Source: Alligator mississippiensis (taxonomy: Eukaryota; Chordata; Crocodylia; Alligatoridae). Taken from it: 64,000 nt of DNA. The stretch covers positions 40,464,001 through 40,528,000 of the forward strand of contig NC_081826.1 in the NCBI RefSeq assembly GCF_030867095.1. Reading direction: 5' to 3'. Each line of letters begins with the position of its first letter. The stretch's first letter is position 1. The notes under the pieces are model-generated. The model had not been told where the DNA came from. It searched no databases and was given only the letters and a program-made list of their open reading frames with translations. The position numbers and the translations under genes are program-made. Positions 23,690-35,452 of the stretch are shown piece by piece.

Positions 23690-24560
23690 GACATTGACCT
23701 GGTTCTGGAAGCCTAATTCTGTGTATCCAGTAGATTAATGTCATCAGCAAACTTTAGGTGATAGATCTTCTTGCTGTGTGAAGCTTTTGGCCATCGTGAA
23801 CCCATCCATCAATCTCTTGAATCCAGTAAGATCACAAGGATACTGGGACATATTGAATCTTACTGTCTGCTGCCAATTGCCAGCTTGAATCAGTCAAGCC
23901 ATAGACTGGGACCACTGACTTCACCTCTTGATAAATGTTTTTCAGCAGAACTAGTAGTTTCTTGGCCCACCTTGTATGACTTCAGAACAGCTCCACATCC
24001 TGCCATGCCATACAATTTTGAATGTCTTTTTCTGAAATTAATGAAATGGCCTTTCTATACTTGTCAATAATCACTGTTAGGCATAGGGTTTGTGGCACTG
24101 CCACTCTTCCCTTGTGGACATAAGCCTTCTCCTCAGTTAGGTACTATTCTACCAGCACTTTGAATCTTTTGGAGAAGGACTTTGCTCATATCATCAAGAT
24201 TATCTTGTTCATAGAGATCTTCAGGTCATTTTTTCTTGGAAATTACCATCAAGATTAGATTTCTTCACAATTTGAACATTTTCTCCTCAGATACTCTTGC
24301 ACAGCACCTGGAACTGACCACTCAGATCATTGTGTCCTGCTACAATCATCTCTATGGATATGCCAGCTATTCCTGGGCTCTTGTTTGTCTTCTTCAGGCC
24401 CTCCAGCTCAGGCTCTCAACATCTACCAGCAAAATGTTATGTATGATGACATCCTGCTCAAGGTCTTTGAGCACTTCCTTCTGACTTTTAGTCCATTTTA
24501 TGTATTAAGAGTTTGTCAGTATTTGATTTCTCTCCTTAGGATGGTCCTTCCTTTCTGAAA
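23690..24560 (-). pseudogene. Ancient LINE reverse transcriptase (RTE-like), heavily decayed
   Basis: Read on the minus strand, fragments of a non-CR1 reverse transcriptase appear in order. 'KKTNKSPGIAGISIEMIVAG' (about 24345-24390) corresponds to the 'K..KSPGIDGI..E..K' block. 'LLVLLKNIYQEVKSVV' (about 23935-23985) is followed by 'IQEIDGWVHDGQ' (about 23785-23825) and the catalytic 'LKFADDINLL' (23728-23758). Many stops and frame changes separate them. The order and wording match RTE-like LINEs better than CR1 or Tx1, but the clade is uncertain. It is one of the oldest fossils in the window, with no surviving 3' end. Confidence 0.6.
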
Positions 24561-25031
24561 GCATTGAGCCTTCCTTTTACTTGGTTTTGCAGAGTCAAAG
24601 CTGGTACTTCCTACCATCCTACCATATATATTTACATACCACATACACCTGTTTTGGAAAACTACAATGAAAAAGGAAAAAAATATTTTTTCAGAATCTT
24701 ACCTGATACAACACATGCTCACCAAAGCTAAATGCTGGCTGCATGGAGCCCTGCTGGCTACAGGGACAAAGTCTACTCTCAACATCTCACCTTCCCCCAG
24801 CAGCTCCACAGCTCAAAGTTTACCCATCTCACAGTTACTGTCAAATTGGAAGCAGCTTTTAGCTTCTCAGTCAGAACCTACTGCCAATTTATAAGGTATG
24901 AAATATATATATTTCAAAACATGTAACATATTCCATTCAATACCAGAGCAAACCATACCAGTGCTGAGATGTACTGTTAAAAAAACACCACCATATAGAT
25001 CTTTCTTTAAGCAATGTATTAGTCTTTGTAC

Positions 25032-25177
25032 CAGTGGTTCTCAACCTTTTTAGCCTCAAGGCCCCCTCCATAACTTTTCTGAATTTCATAGCACCTGAGT
25101 TGAAAATCACTGAGCAAGATCTAAATTCAGAAAAGATATCAAGGGGGCCTTGAGGCTAAAAATGCTGAGAATCATCG
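25032..25177. mobile_element. Palindromic hAT-type MITE
   Basis: The left end CAGTGGTTCTCAACCTTTTT continues into 'agcctcaaggccccct'. The right end is its complement: 'agggggccttgaggctaaaa' followed by 'tgctgagaatcatcg'. The two halves can pair over about 50 bases each. The CAGTGGTTCTCAACC terminus is the classic hAT-Charlie end. Confidence 0.8.
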
Positions 25178-25526
25178 ATCACTTAAGGGTGGCAAGAGCA
25201 GGGGCAGGACCTCACCCTGCTGTGCCTGCTCCTTCTGTTGTCTGCTCCATCCCAATCCCTGGTCTGTTCCTCAGGGGCAAGGGCAGCCCCTGCTGCTGAA
25301 GCTGCTCTTGCAGGGTCTCACACACTGGTGCCCAGCCCCAGGAGCATGGGAAGAGTGGAGGGGATGAACCAGGCTGCAAAGTATGCCTCTGTGTGTGCAT
25401 CAGTCTGCCTGCCTGCTTGCAGCAGAGTACACTACTGGGAGCCTTGGAGGAGTAGAGGGGGCAGCAAAGGGGTTGCCTTGGGGTGGAGAAAGGCAGGGGA
25501 AGGCAGCAGCAGTGGTGGCAGTGTCT

Positions 25527-28500
25527 AGGGATATGGACAGACATTACTTTCGCACAGAGGACTTGCTTGGGTGGGATGGGCTACACCTCTCTCCTAAAGG
25601 CAAGCATGTCTTCTCTTCCAGGTTGGCTGATCTCATGCAGCGTGCTTTAAACTAGCTTCGCCGGGGGATGGGGCCACAGGAAGACTTGAGGACACCTCCC
25701 AACCAAGACAGGTGACGTGCACAAGGAGTACCCAGGTAAGCAACAGGGGTCCAGATAGTCCTGGGAATCAGGGGGTGGCACACACACCAATTCAAGACGT
25801 TAAATGCCTCTACACCAATGCTCATAGTATGGGGAATAAGCAGGAGGAATATACCCTCCAGATAGCTAGTTCAAACCCGGACATAGTAGGGCTCACAGAA
25901 ACCTGATGGGATTCATCCCACAACTGGGCAGTTAACATTAGAGGCTATAGACTATACAGGCAGGATAGAATGGGGAGAAAAGGTGCAGGTGTGGTGCTCT
26001 ACATCAAAGAGCAATACACATCCTCAACCAGCAGGATGGGGTCTGAGGAGGGGCAGGCTGAAGTGCTCTGGGTCAGGATACAGAGGGGTCGTGGGGAAAG
26101 GGACTTAATGCTGGGGGTCTACTACAGACCTCCCAACAAAGGGGAAGAGCTGGACCGTGAATTCTCAGGTCAGCTTGCAGAGGCACTTAAGGCAAGGGAT
26201 GCAATTGTCATGGGTGATCTAAATTACCTGGACATCTGCTGGGAGGAGCAGTCAGCCAGGTCTGACCACTCATGAAGGTTCCTTGCCAAAATACAGAACC
26301 TCCACTTAACCCAGGAGGTGCACAGTCCCACCAGGGGGAATGCCCTGCTGGACCTGGTCGTGGCCACAGGCAACAACCTGGTGAGGGGACTCCAGGTCCT
26401 CAACCACCTGGGTGCTAGCGATCATCGCTTGCTGGAATTCATCCAGCTCAGGGTGTCAAGGGCCTGCAGCAAGGCAGTAGCCCTTGACTTCAAGAGGGTC
26501 AACTTCAATGACTTGAGGAGACTAGTGGGAGAGGCACCGGGGTCCTGGAGAGTAGGGGAACTGGGTGCCCAAGATGAGTGGTCATTCCTTAAGGAGACAA
26601 TACTCAGAGCCCAAGGGGTGAAAATCCCAATGAGAAGCAAAGGGGGCAAGAGTGCCCAAAAGCCCGCCTGGCTCACCAAGGGCATTTGGGAATGCCTGAT
26701 TGCCAAAAAGAAGGTGTACACCCAGTGGAAGGGAGGGGCTATCACCAAAGAGGAGTATACCTCCACTGCTCGGGTCTGCAGGGGGGCTGTTAGGAAAGCT
26801 AAGGCAGATACGGAACTAGGGATAGCATCAAGGATCGAGGATAACAAAAAGTCCTTTTTTAAATACATAGGGAGCATGAAGAAGGCACCGGGTAATGTGG
26901 GGCCCCTGCAGGATATGCTTGGCAATCTGGTGGTTGCACCAGAGGAGAAAGCAGACCTCTTTAACAATTTCTTTGCCTCCATTTTCTTGTGCAGGGACCG
27001 GAACTCCCCTACCAAGATTCAGAACGGACTCAGAGAAACTCCTCCAGGCCTAGGCTCAGGGAGGTCTGAGTTTGGGAACTTCTGGAGGGGCCAGACGTGT
27101 TCAAATTAGCAGGTCCAGATGCTCTCCACCCCAGGGTGTTGAGGGAATTGGCAGGGGTTATCACGGGGCCTCTGGCATGGCTTTACGAGCACTCGTGGTG
27201 CTCTGGCCAGGTGCCAGATGACTGGAAGAAAGTCAATGTGGTCCCCATCTTTAAAAAAAGGGAAGAGGGAGGACCTGGGCAACTATAGGCCCGTTAGTCT
27301 TACTTCAATTCTGGGGAAGCTCTTTGAGAAGATCATCAAGGAGCACATATGTGATGGGCCAGCAGCAGGGATGATGCTCAAGGGCAACCAGCATGGTTTC
27401 ATTAGGGGCAGGTCCTGTCAGACCAACCTGATTGCCTTCTACAATCAGGTCACAAAATCATTGGATGCAGGTATCCCGGTGGATGTAGTCTTTCTGGACT
27501 TCAGGAAGGCCTTTGACACTGTCTCCCACCCCATTCTCATTAAAAAGCTAGGCAACCATGGCATTGATGCCTACACAGTCAGATGGATTGCAAATTGGCT
27601 GAGGGGTCATACTCAGAGAGTGGTGGTGGACGGGTCATATTCAACCTGGAGGGAAGTGGACAGTGGAGTCCCCCAGGGCTCGGTCCTTGGGCCCGCACTG
27701 TTCAATTTCTTTATTAGTGACTTGGACGATGGGGTGAAGAGCACCCTGTTATAATTCACAGATGACACCAAGATTTGGGGTGAGGTGGGCATGCTAGAAG
27801 GGAAGGGAAGGACAGATTACAGCAGGACCTGGACAGGTTACAGGGGTGGGCAAATGAAAATAGGATGGGATTCAATACTGACAAGTGCAGGGTGCTGCAC
27901 TTAGGCAGTAGGAACCAGCAGTATGCCTTCTTGAAAGCACGGTGGCGGAAAGAGATCTTGGAGTCTTTATTGACTCCAAGATGAACATGGGCTGACAATG
28001 CGAGGACAGTCAGTAGGGCTAACTGTACCTTGTCGTGCATCCACAGATGCATCACAATCAGGACAAAGGAAGTGATCCTCCCCCTCTATGCAATACTGGT
28101 CAGGCCACAGCTGGAGTACTGTGTCCAGTTCTGGGCGCTGCACTTCAGGAGGGATGTGGACAGCATTGAGAGGGTCCAAAGGAGGGCCACTCGCATGATC
28201 CGGGGACAGCAAGGCAGACCTTACAAAGCGAGGCTACGGGACCTTGACCTGTTCAGCCTTCACAAGAGAAGGCTGAGGGGGAAGCTGGTGGCCATCTATA
28301 AACTTACTAGGGGGGACCAGTGGGGATTGGGAGAGACCTTGTTCCCCTGATAGCCTCCCAGAGTAACAAGGAATAATGGCCATAAATTGTTAGACAGTAG
28401 GTTTAGACTAGACATTAGAAGGCACTACTTCACAGTCAGGGTAGCTAGTATCTGGAACCAACTTCCAAGGGAAGTGGTGCTGGCTCCTACCCTGGGGCTC

Positions 28501-28623
28501 TTTAAGAGAAGGCTTGACGTTTACCTAGCTGGGATCATTTGAACCCAGTTTTCTCTCCTGCCCAGGGCAGGGGGTCAGACTAGATCTACAAGGTCCCTTC
28601 TGACCCTACATCTATGAATCTAT
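25527..28623 (+). mobile_element. CR1 LINE, 5' truncated in ORF1 (copy 2)
   Basis: The element begins inside the last part of ORF1 ('LLGWDGLHLSPKGKHVFSSRLADLMQRALN' region, 25545-25655) and runs through the endonuclease and reverse transcriptase to a 3' tail 'acatctatgaatctatta' (28605-28622). The 5' truncation is ordinary for CR1. It differs from copies 1 and 3 along its whole length, so it is a separate subfamily or an older insertion. Its 3' end abuts the TIR transposon that runs to 30070. Confidence 0.9.
25795..28542 (+). pseudogene. CR1 ORF2 of copy 2, multiply broken
   Basis: The endonuclease carries 'CLYTNAHSMGNKQEEY' (about 25805), 'GLTET', 'GDLNYLDICWEE' (about 26213) and 'GASDHRLLEF' (about 26410). 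The linker and start of the reverse transcriptase are open from 26318 to 27109. The palm is open from 27218 to 27754, with '[19 protein letters not shown]', '[15 protein letters not shown]', '[15 protein letters not shown]' and '[15 protein letters not shown]'. A stop lies just before 'FTDDTKIWG' at about 27752. The thumb is readable at 28030-28350, and the C-terminus 'LPREVVLAPTLGLFKRRLDVYLAGII' ends at 28541. Stops near 25904, 26273, 27752 and 28350, and frame changes near 27080, 27270, 27940 and 28000, inactivate it. Confidence 0.85.
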
Positions 28624-30070
28624 TACACATTAACTTGTTTAAGTGATCAGAAACTGGTTTAAACCTGTAGCAGAACAAACATTCAGTACACATAAACCAG
28701 TTTCAAAATGGCTGAAACTGGTTTGAGTTAAACCTGGTTGAATGTAGTATCATACTTAACTGATTTGGGTCAAACCAGTTTATGTAGTGGCTGTCCCAGA
28801 TGCTTTGCTTGCTTAAGATAAGTCAGAGACTCCCGGCATGCTCTCTGGGCTGGGAGGAGCTCTCTGCTCCAGCCCAGCCAAGCTGGCCCCTCACCTCTGC
28901 TCCCCAGCCTGAGTGGGGACAGGCAGGGGTTGGGGTCTGGCCAGAGAGGGGTTTAATTCCTCCCTCCCTGTGCCACCGGTAGAAACCTGAGTGGTATCTG
29001 CCAGTTGCTCCCCTCTCTTTCTGCAGCACTGGTCACCACAGCCCCTGAGGCAGAGGGGGCAGGGAGGAGAATTAGTTTCCCTTGTACCCCCACTGGCAGC
29101 CGGGTCTGCCGGCTGTCACTGCAACACTCACTCCCTGCCCCATCCCCTTGCCAGAGTTCAGAGGGAGGAGGAATAACCCACAGCCCCTGCTTCCTGTCCA
29201 TCCCCCTGCCAGGGGCCCTGCCTGGCCATGCCACCACAGTGCTGCCACACTCCGCAGCACCTCTGCTGGCACCAAAGCATGGCCCTCTGCTGGGAAGGGG
29301 CTAGCACTCTGGGAAGCTGCTGCCTGTCACCTCACTCACCACTTGCTGCTCCAGCTGCTGCGGTGGGGGGGGGGTGGCCCCATCTGCTCATTCTGCGCTG
29401 GGGCAAGTCTTCTCCTGGCAAGAGGGGGCTTATTCCACTGCTGGCCTTGAGCACTTGCAGTCCTGGAGGGGTCAGCTTGCAGCCCCTGGGCTCCCAGCCA
29501 GTGACTGCCCCCCCATTGTACCCCATCAACTTCGCTTGTGGCCAGGCTGGGCCAGTGGCTGAATAAGCCCCCTCCTGCTGGGAGAGAGCTTATGCCTAGC
29601 AGAGAGGCCACTTGCACCACAGTGGGGTCTGCCCACCAGGCTGCAGCTGCCACTTGGCCTGTGTTTGGGGCTGGCAGCTGAATTAGCCCCTTCCTGCAGG
29701 GAGGGGATCTTCCCCAGCACAGAGAGGCAGCAGCAGCTGGGCCAGTCTGGGCAGACCCTGCTGCAGTGTGAGCGGTGTCTCTCTGCTCGGGGCAAGCCCG
29801 CTCCCAGCAGGAGGAAGCTTATTTAGCCGCTGGCCCCTGGCATTGCAGCAGGGCCTGCCTGGCTCAGCTGCAGCCACTCTCTGCTTGGTGCCAGTGGCTG
29901 AATAAGGCTCCTCCTGCTGGAACAGAGCTGGCCTCGAGCAGAGAGCAGCAGCGGCCTCAGTCCAGAGCAAATGTTTGTCCTGTTACAAACCAGTTCAGCC
30001 TAGACAGGTTAGACTAACCTGCAAAGGATGAATCAATTCAGGCTCCAGTTTTTTTAATGGCTGTCCCTAG
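28624..30070. mobile_element. TIR DNA transposon with GC-rich insert (family B)
   Basis: The right end reads CTGTCCCTAG (30061-30070), the exact complement of the left end CTAGGGACAG of the shorter copy at 58642-58824. Subterminal sequence 'gtttaagtgatcagaaactggtttaaacctgt' is shared by both, as is 'gaatcaattcaggct' near the right end. The left TIR is missing here, where CR1 copy 2 ends. The interior (28850-29960) is GC-rich with degenerate tandem units and encodes no recognisable transposase. The long open frames on both strands are compositional shadows. Confidence 0.7.
29400..29960. repeat. Degenerate tandem units inside family B element
   Basis: Similar blocks recur about every 110-140 bases: 'gtggctgaataagccccctcctgctggga', 'ctggcagctgaattagccccttcctgcaggga', 'aagcttatttagccgctggcccctggc' and 'gtggctgaataaggctcctcctgctgga'. 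Each is followed by a 'cagcagagagg'-like word. They are ancient and diverged. Confidence 0.6.
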
Positions 30071-30764
30071 CTCAGAGGAGCACCTGCAGGTACCTGGGTC
30101 AGGCACAGGGTGCTGAGTGGGGGAGAAGAGCAATTACCTCCTCACATAGAGGGATCTTGCAGCACATTTCTGTCGCTCTTGTAGCACACCCTTTCTGAAT
30201 TGCTGATCTAGTAAGTTTTCAATGTTGTGGCACTTCTGACAGCCAGTTCTCCCTATCTGGCTGCTTCAGTTTTCTGCATATCTCCTGGCAAATCTACATG
30301 TGGCTCAGTGGTGTCCTCTTTCATTTTGTCTTTCTATTTTTCTTCACCCAGGCAGGGAACATCTTTCAACATCCAGGGCTCTCTAGCACATCTGAGTAGT
30401 CAACCTCAAGAATTAACCTCTTACACTGGACACCTTTCTCTTATATATAGTGGTTGCCAACCTTTTTGACAGGTGTGCCATAAATTAGCCACATATGCTT
30501 CCTGAATGCCAGGCTGTCATACAGGCTCTTGAATGACACTCTCTTCATACTTCCTTTGAACCATAAGCCTTTTTAGCATCTCTGTATTGTGTTTGGCCAA
30601 TCTTTGCAGCTCAGGATTCTCAGTGTTACTGCAAATGGAGTTTGGTGCTGAATACATGGTTGTGATCCACCTAAACAGTTGCTCCAGGGAACCTCTGGCA
30701 CCAAGAGGAAGTAAAGCCTGGATTCTTCACTGGGTTAGGTTTCTAACCCCCTGCACAGATGGGG

Positions 30765-31620
30765 AGCATCTACACATGCAAGCACGTCTGCTTGCAGCAG
30801 CTCAAATAGAAGCGGTGCAAATTTGAGCTGGGGCTTTTTGCCTCAGCGCACGTGCTCAAACATGCACTTTGTTGTGGAGCAAATTGTGCCTTTAGGGGAA
30901 AAATAACCCTGCCTGGCTCCTCCCAGATCTTCAGCCAGGGGGAGCTAGAGCCCGGGGCCAGCACCTGTGCTGTCCCCAGCAGTATAAAAAGCCACCCTGT
31001 CAAGTAGCTCAGGGCTACTAGCTCTCAGGAGCTTCTGGGGCGCAGCCAATTGGTACCTGTGGACACTACCCCTTGTGCCAGCTGGACTGCTGAAGCAGCC
31101 CTGAGCCCTGCAGTGGGTAGAGGGGGCTGGCACCCTCTACCCACTGCAGCAGTCTGGCAATGGGGGCTGCTGGCTGGCTGTGACCTGCTGTGCACCTGCC
31201 AGACTCGGGTGGGGACTGCAGAGCCAGTAGAGGCATCTGTCCCTCTGGGCCAGCTGCCAGTGGACTGTGGTTGCAGGGTTGGCCTTTGTGCGGCCCTATT
31301 GCCATTTGTGCCCAGCTATCTGGGCAGCTATCACCCAAAAGATGTTCCAGGTGTGTTGGCCTGCTTTGAACTGTCAAAGCATGTCCTCCTGGCCCCATTT
31401 GGACAGGAGGTCAGCCACAGCCAGATGAGTCCAAAGTGCCAGGTCTGAGCAGGCAGGGTCCTGCCACTGGCCTCCCTAGCAGGAATTCTGGTGTTCCCTA
31501 TTGGAAAACTGAAAAATCTCTGATTAAAAAAAAAATTCCAAAATCACTCTCTAAAATACCCCCACATCCATGTTCCTCCACAAGTAAAACAAAAGACCAC
31601 TATAAATAGAGAGAGTGAGA
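30765..31620 (+). mobile_element. Repeat family C, uninterrupted copy
   Basis: This copy matches two separated pieces further on. 30905-31045 matches 36200-36345 and shares 'agcagtataaaaa', a TATA-box-like core, and 'ctcaggag.ttctg'. 31046-31590 matches 43327-43811 plus 46909-47070, sharing 'cttgtgccagctgg.ctgctgaagcag' and 'gcctgctttgaactgtcaaagca'. It ends in an A-rich 'ctctgattaaaaa' tail. It has no recognisable protein. The TATA-like core and the downstream tail could suit an LTR or a DNA transposon, so I leave the class open. It serves as the empty site for two later insertions. Confidence 0.65.
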
Positions 31621-31759
31621 CAGAGACACTCTGGCAGCCAGAGCATCTCCATGGATGACCCAGCCTCTGGTTGCCTCAGGGTTGCTGCAGCAAATAGCTA
31701 CTCAGGGCTATGGAGGTCTGTCAGCTTTTAGGTACAGGTTTAATTTTAAAGCTTGCCAC

Positions 31760-33560
31760 TGTCATAACCCAAGGGTATGATTTTGTATGTGCTTCGGCAC
31801 TGCAGAATTATTTCCCGCCACGAGGAGCTTTCTTTGCACAGTGCAATTCTCAGTTGCATAGAGAAAACCCCGGTGCAAAGGAGTTCCCGCCACCTGCATG
31901 CAAATTTGTGTCCCACTATTGGCTGTTTCTAAATTATTCCCACGTGGCGGCTAGCGATTGGCTTGCTAGCCGTATAAGAGGCTTGAGCGGTTTCCGCCCA
32001 AGTTGGAGGACTCCACAACCATCTCGTGCAGGAGGAGGACTTCACATCCGTCTCGTGAAGAACTCTAAGCGCTGGGGAGCTTAACGAACCCAGCATGTGC
32101 CTTAAGAAGGATATAGGGGTCTGATCAACCTCTAGCCTCTCCCTGTCGCCGAAACGCTATCCCTCGACGAACCCCTTCCCTGCGCGCTTGTTCCACGGAG
32201 CCTAACAAGCTTCGTGTGTGTGTGTATCCAGAGCTCTGCCCGAGTTATTTCAAGAGGCTTGAGTTTTCTACGGGTCTTGTTCGTACGAGTTTTGTAACTG
32301 CAACTTAAGCGAAGTTTTCTCCTGCCTGCACTGCGACCATCTACGGTGTAAGTAAAATAATCTTTAATCAACCGCTACGCGTCCATGCCTAATTCTAGTC
32401 CGCCGGCCTGCATTTCCTGACCCACGTGCCAGGGCTGCTGGCCACTGTCATATTGAATGAAATAGTTTGAATGTTTGTAAAGGTTGCCCATTAGCCGGTT
32501 TCAGGAAGAAGATAAGATTTATCTCCTTATCTAAGTCATTGTTTTGGGACTACGTGCAAAAGGTCCAGACTTTGTTTAAAGTCTTAATTTAAATTTTATC
32601 TTTAGAAGTCTTTTACAAAGAGAGCAAATATCCTGAATTCCGAGAGATCAAACCCTAAGGCCTTTTGACCAGATTGGTAAGAAAAGGGCATTTGCAGTGA
32701 TATGGAAGTTTCCCAAAGGTAATTTAAAATGCTCAACAAGGCAAAAGAATCTGTTGAGTAAGATCCGAGCCCAAATTTGGAGGTAATGACAGGTTGAGTA
32801 GGAGGAGCCCACTGACGGCAGCTCACTCAATAAAAACTGTAACTTACTGTCCCAATTTGGAGGTGACTATACTTGTAGAACAATGAAGGAAGAATCGCAA
32901 GTGTAGCCCGGGTCAGACTGATCACCTGAACCAACCTCTCCGTGAACACGAATCTCTTAGTTCACGCTGAAGCCGCGGAGCACCTGAAAGGGACTGAAGG
33001 AAGGGGACTTAATCCTATCACTGCTGAGGCCAACCTATTGAATTGTATTGCTGAGGCGAGCCCATTCCATTGAACCGTACTACTGAGGCCAACCCATTAA
33101 ATCGTACTACTGAGGAATGAAACCATATTTTGGTATTTGGCTTCTCAGAATTCTAGGATTGTAAGTATAATATGAAAAATAATAGTATTGGTTCAAATTT
33201 AACTTTTAGTTGTAATTGTAGTTGTTTTTGTAACACTAATTCTTATAGTATTGTTTGGGAAGGAAGTGCATTCAGAGCATTGTTTCTGATATATGTAATT
33301 ATTGTATTCTTAATGTTTGTGGTGTTTCTTAAGGCTAAGCAGTGTTATATGCGTAGCAAAGAGTTTTAAAATAAAATTGTGTTGTATGAATTAAGTGTGT
33401 AATCATTGTGAAATCGTGCAGTCAGTTAACTACTCCCCCAGCCAGTGCATCAAAACGAATCAGTAAATTGTGTGGGATTTTCTCTATTCCATAACCCACT
33501 AGAGACAGCCACAGCCCGCCGTGTGCCCCCGAAGGCCTCAGACCGCTCCCGGCCCGCACA
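31760..33560 (+). mobile_element. ERV-type solo LTR, family A, second copy (interrupted)
   Basis: It begins TGTCATAACCC and ends GGCCCGCACA, with a 5-base target duplication GCCAC at 31755-31759 and 33561-33565. It is the same family as the LTR at 2281-3093, in opposite orientation. A TATA-like 'gtataagagg' lies near 31972. A second LTR (32446-33507) sits inside it. Without that insert and its duplication the LTR is about 734 bases. No internal retroviral region is present. It is a fossil. Confidence 0.85.
32446..33507 (+). mobile_element. Unrelated solo LTR nested in the family A LTR
   Basis: A 1062-base element with TGTC...GACA termini interrupts the family A LTR. It is flanked by a 5-base duplication GCCAC (32441-32445 and 33508-33512), and the host LTR sequence resumes exactly after it when compared with the copy at 2281-3093. 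AATAAA-type signals lie near 32828 and 33369. The sequence is not that of family A. It is younger than its host LTR. No internal region is present, and the open frame at 33172-33369 carries no recognisable domain. Confidence 0.8.
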
Positions 33561-33565
33561 GCCAC

Positions 33566-35345
33566 TTCTCCATTTCTGCTGGGGACTGCTGCTGTAGTGA
33601 TGCCCAGCAAAATATGCAGCAAGGAACAGAGTAACTCATTCTTAATGTGGCAACCTGCTGCAAACTAAATGGGTGCCAAAGCTATCTTGTGTTCCAGGTT
33701 CTGATGGTCCAACTGCCTTTGCCATCTTCAAAGACTGGCACATTTCTCCACCAGATGCCTCCCAACTGTTCTTACAACCAGGAAAGTTGTAGAAGCCAGG
33801 ACAGCTTTATCCTCCAGCGCTCTAACAGCAAACATGGCACTGAAGGTTTTTGTGCATACTACCCAATTTGGTATCTTTCTTTGAGCATTTCTTATGACTG
33901 GGTTCTTAGGCTTGCTTAACAACAGTAGAATTAATCTCCTCTTTGCTGCTTCCATCCTCTTTTATCCAGACTTGAGACTGGCATTAGACTTTGAGATAAT
34001 CATCAGCAAAAAAAGTTACTAAAGCCACAATTCTCCTTCAACTTGTCCTAAAATAGGGGCCTTTAAAATATTTCCCCAGAAGAAAAGTCAAATTTTTCTC
34101 TAGAAGCAGATACTTTCTGGAAAAAAAAAAAAATTTTTAAATGAAAAGTCTCATTTTTTGTTTTTACAGTTTTGGGATAAAATGTTCTGTCTACCCTAAT
34201 AATCATCTCTGGCAGCTGCTGCCTTTTAGATAAACAGTGTTCTGAGTCCAAAGGTAGAAGCAATATGGGTTTAAACACAGAAGCTAAACACTTTTCATTT
34301 AATCCCAGCTGAAAGTAGAGCTATAAGCATATATCATTGAATCCTTTAAACTGTTGGAAGTCTGCCTTCTTTCTAAAACTGAACAAAAACATTTTAAAGA
34401 CAAAGTCTTCAATGGCCACTTGGGCCAAGATTTTTTCAAAGCAACTAGGCAGAAGGCATCTGCAGCACCTTAGAGAAGGGGTCAGTAACTTACAGGTGTG
34501 GAGCCTTTGGATCTGGCCCACAGACCCATGGTTGTGGTGGCATTTGGCAGAGGGGGAGCTCTGCCTGCATCATGCCACATTCAGGAGCTGGGGACTTCAG
34601 TGGAGGGGGAGCTCTGCCTGTTCCATGCCGCAGTTGGGTGACAGGGAGAAATGGTGGAGGCAGGTGGGTACTAGCACCAGCCCATCTCAGATGGGAGCTG
34701 TGTCATTCGGGCCTGCTACTGGAAATCACTGCTGACACCTGCCTTAGAGACTAACAAAAGCAGCTAGTGATTTTGGACACCTCAGTTTGTGGGGCTCAGC
34801 TGGAAATGTGGCTTGATTGTGAGGGAAAATGTCCAGCACTTCTGAAAAATCAGGCTCTATTAAGGTGTTTCTAATTGAACTAAAAAATGGAGGCACCCAA
34901 AGTTACTAGAAGTTTAAAAATCATTACTCCCCTATTGTGATCTCTCAGCAGGACAGAAGTGGGGGCAACAGTGCAGTCTCTACAGGAGCTTGTTTTTTTA
35001 TTCATCCTTGCAAAACACTGGCTTTAAAAGACATTCTCTTTTTCAGTTACCAGGTAGTCTTCCTTTGTGTTAGTATTATGCACAGATTCATCAAGTAGAA
35101 TCTCATCAAGAGGCACTTCAAAGATAAATTCCTCCCTCACAAGTGCAACATCATCTCTGATAGTTCAGCAGCACCAGTATGTGCTGTAAAGCAACTACGT
35201 GCTACAAGACACGATCCTGTAGCTAGGGAGCTTAAAACAGGCAAACAACAAAACCATTATTAGTGGATGGCACTCAGAGATAAAACATGTTTAAAGTGCA
35301 CTGCTTTCAATGCCTTGCTAGTAGTGAATCACATGAGCACTACTA
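33566..35345. other. Mostly unique sequence with a weak hAT-like piece
   Basis: No gene is supported. 'aaggggtcagtaacttacaggtgtggagcctttggatctggcccac' at about 34476 looks like the left half of a degraded hAT element running to about 34745, where open frames on the plus strand are GC-driven. The rest is AT-rich unique DNA. Confidence 0.4.
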
Positions 35346-35349
35346 TGAT

Positions 35350-35452
35350 GTTGGACTGAAGATGGATCTTCCTTCCCCTGTGGAAGAAGGATGGACATAA
35401 CACATACACCATCCTTTTTCCACAGGGGAAAAAGATCCGTTTTCAGTCCAAC
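35350..35452. repeat. 103-base hairpin palindrome
   Basis: The left arm 'gttggactgaagatggatc' onward (35350-35393) pairs with the right arm ending 'cagtccaac' (35409-35452). The loop is about 15 bases and there are few mismatches. The sense arm includes 'tccttcccctgtggaagaaggatgg' and its partner 'ccatcctttttccacaggggaa'. It could be a small fold-back MITE or a precursor-like hairpin. Confidence 0.8.

Noticed and set aside
28823-29970. Open frames on both strands in the GC-rich centre of the family B transposon
   Set aside because: Low-complexity Pro/Ala/Gly-rich translations in all frames, with no domain and no transposase motif.
33172-33369. 65-codon frame with a hydrophobic stretch inside the inner LTR
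   Set aside because: It is AT-rich and lies wholly within LTR sequence. A membrane-like segment arises easily by chance there.
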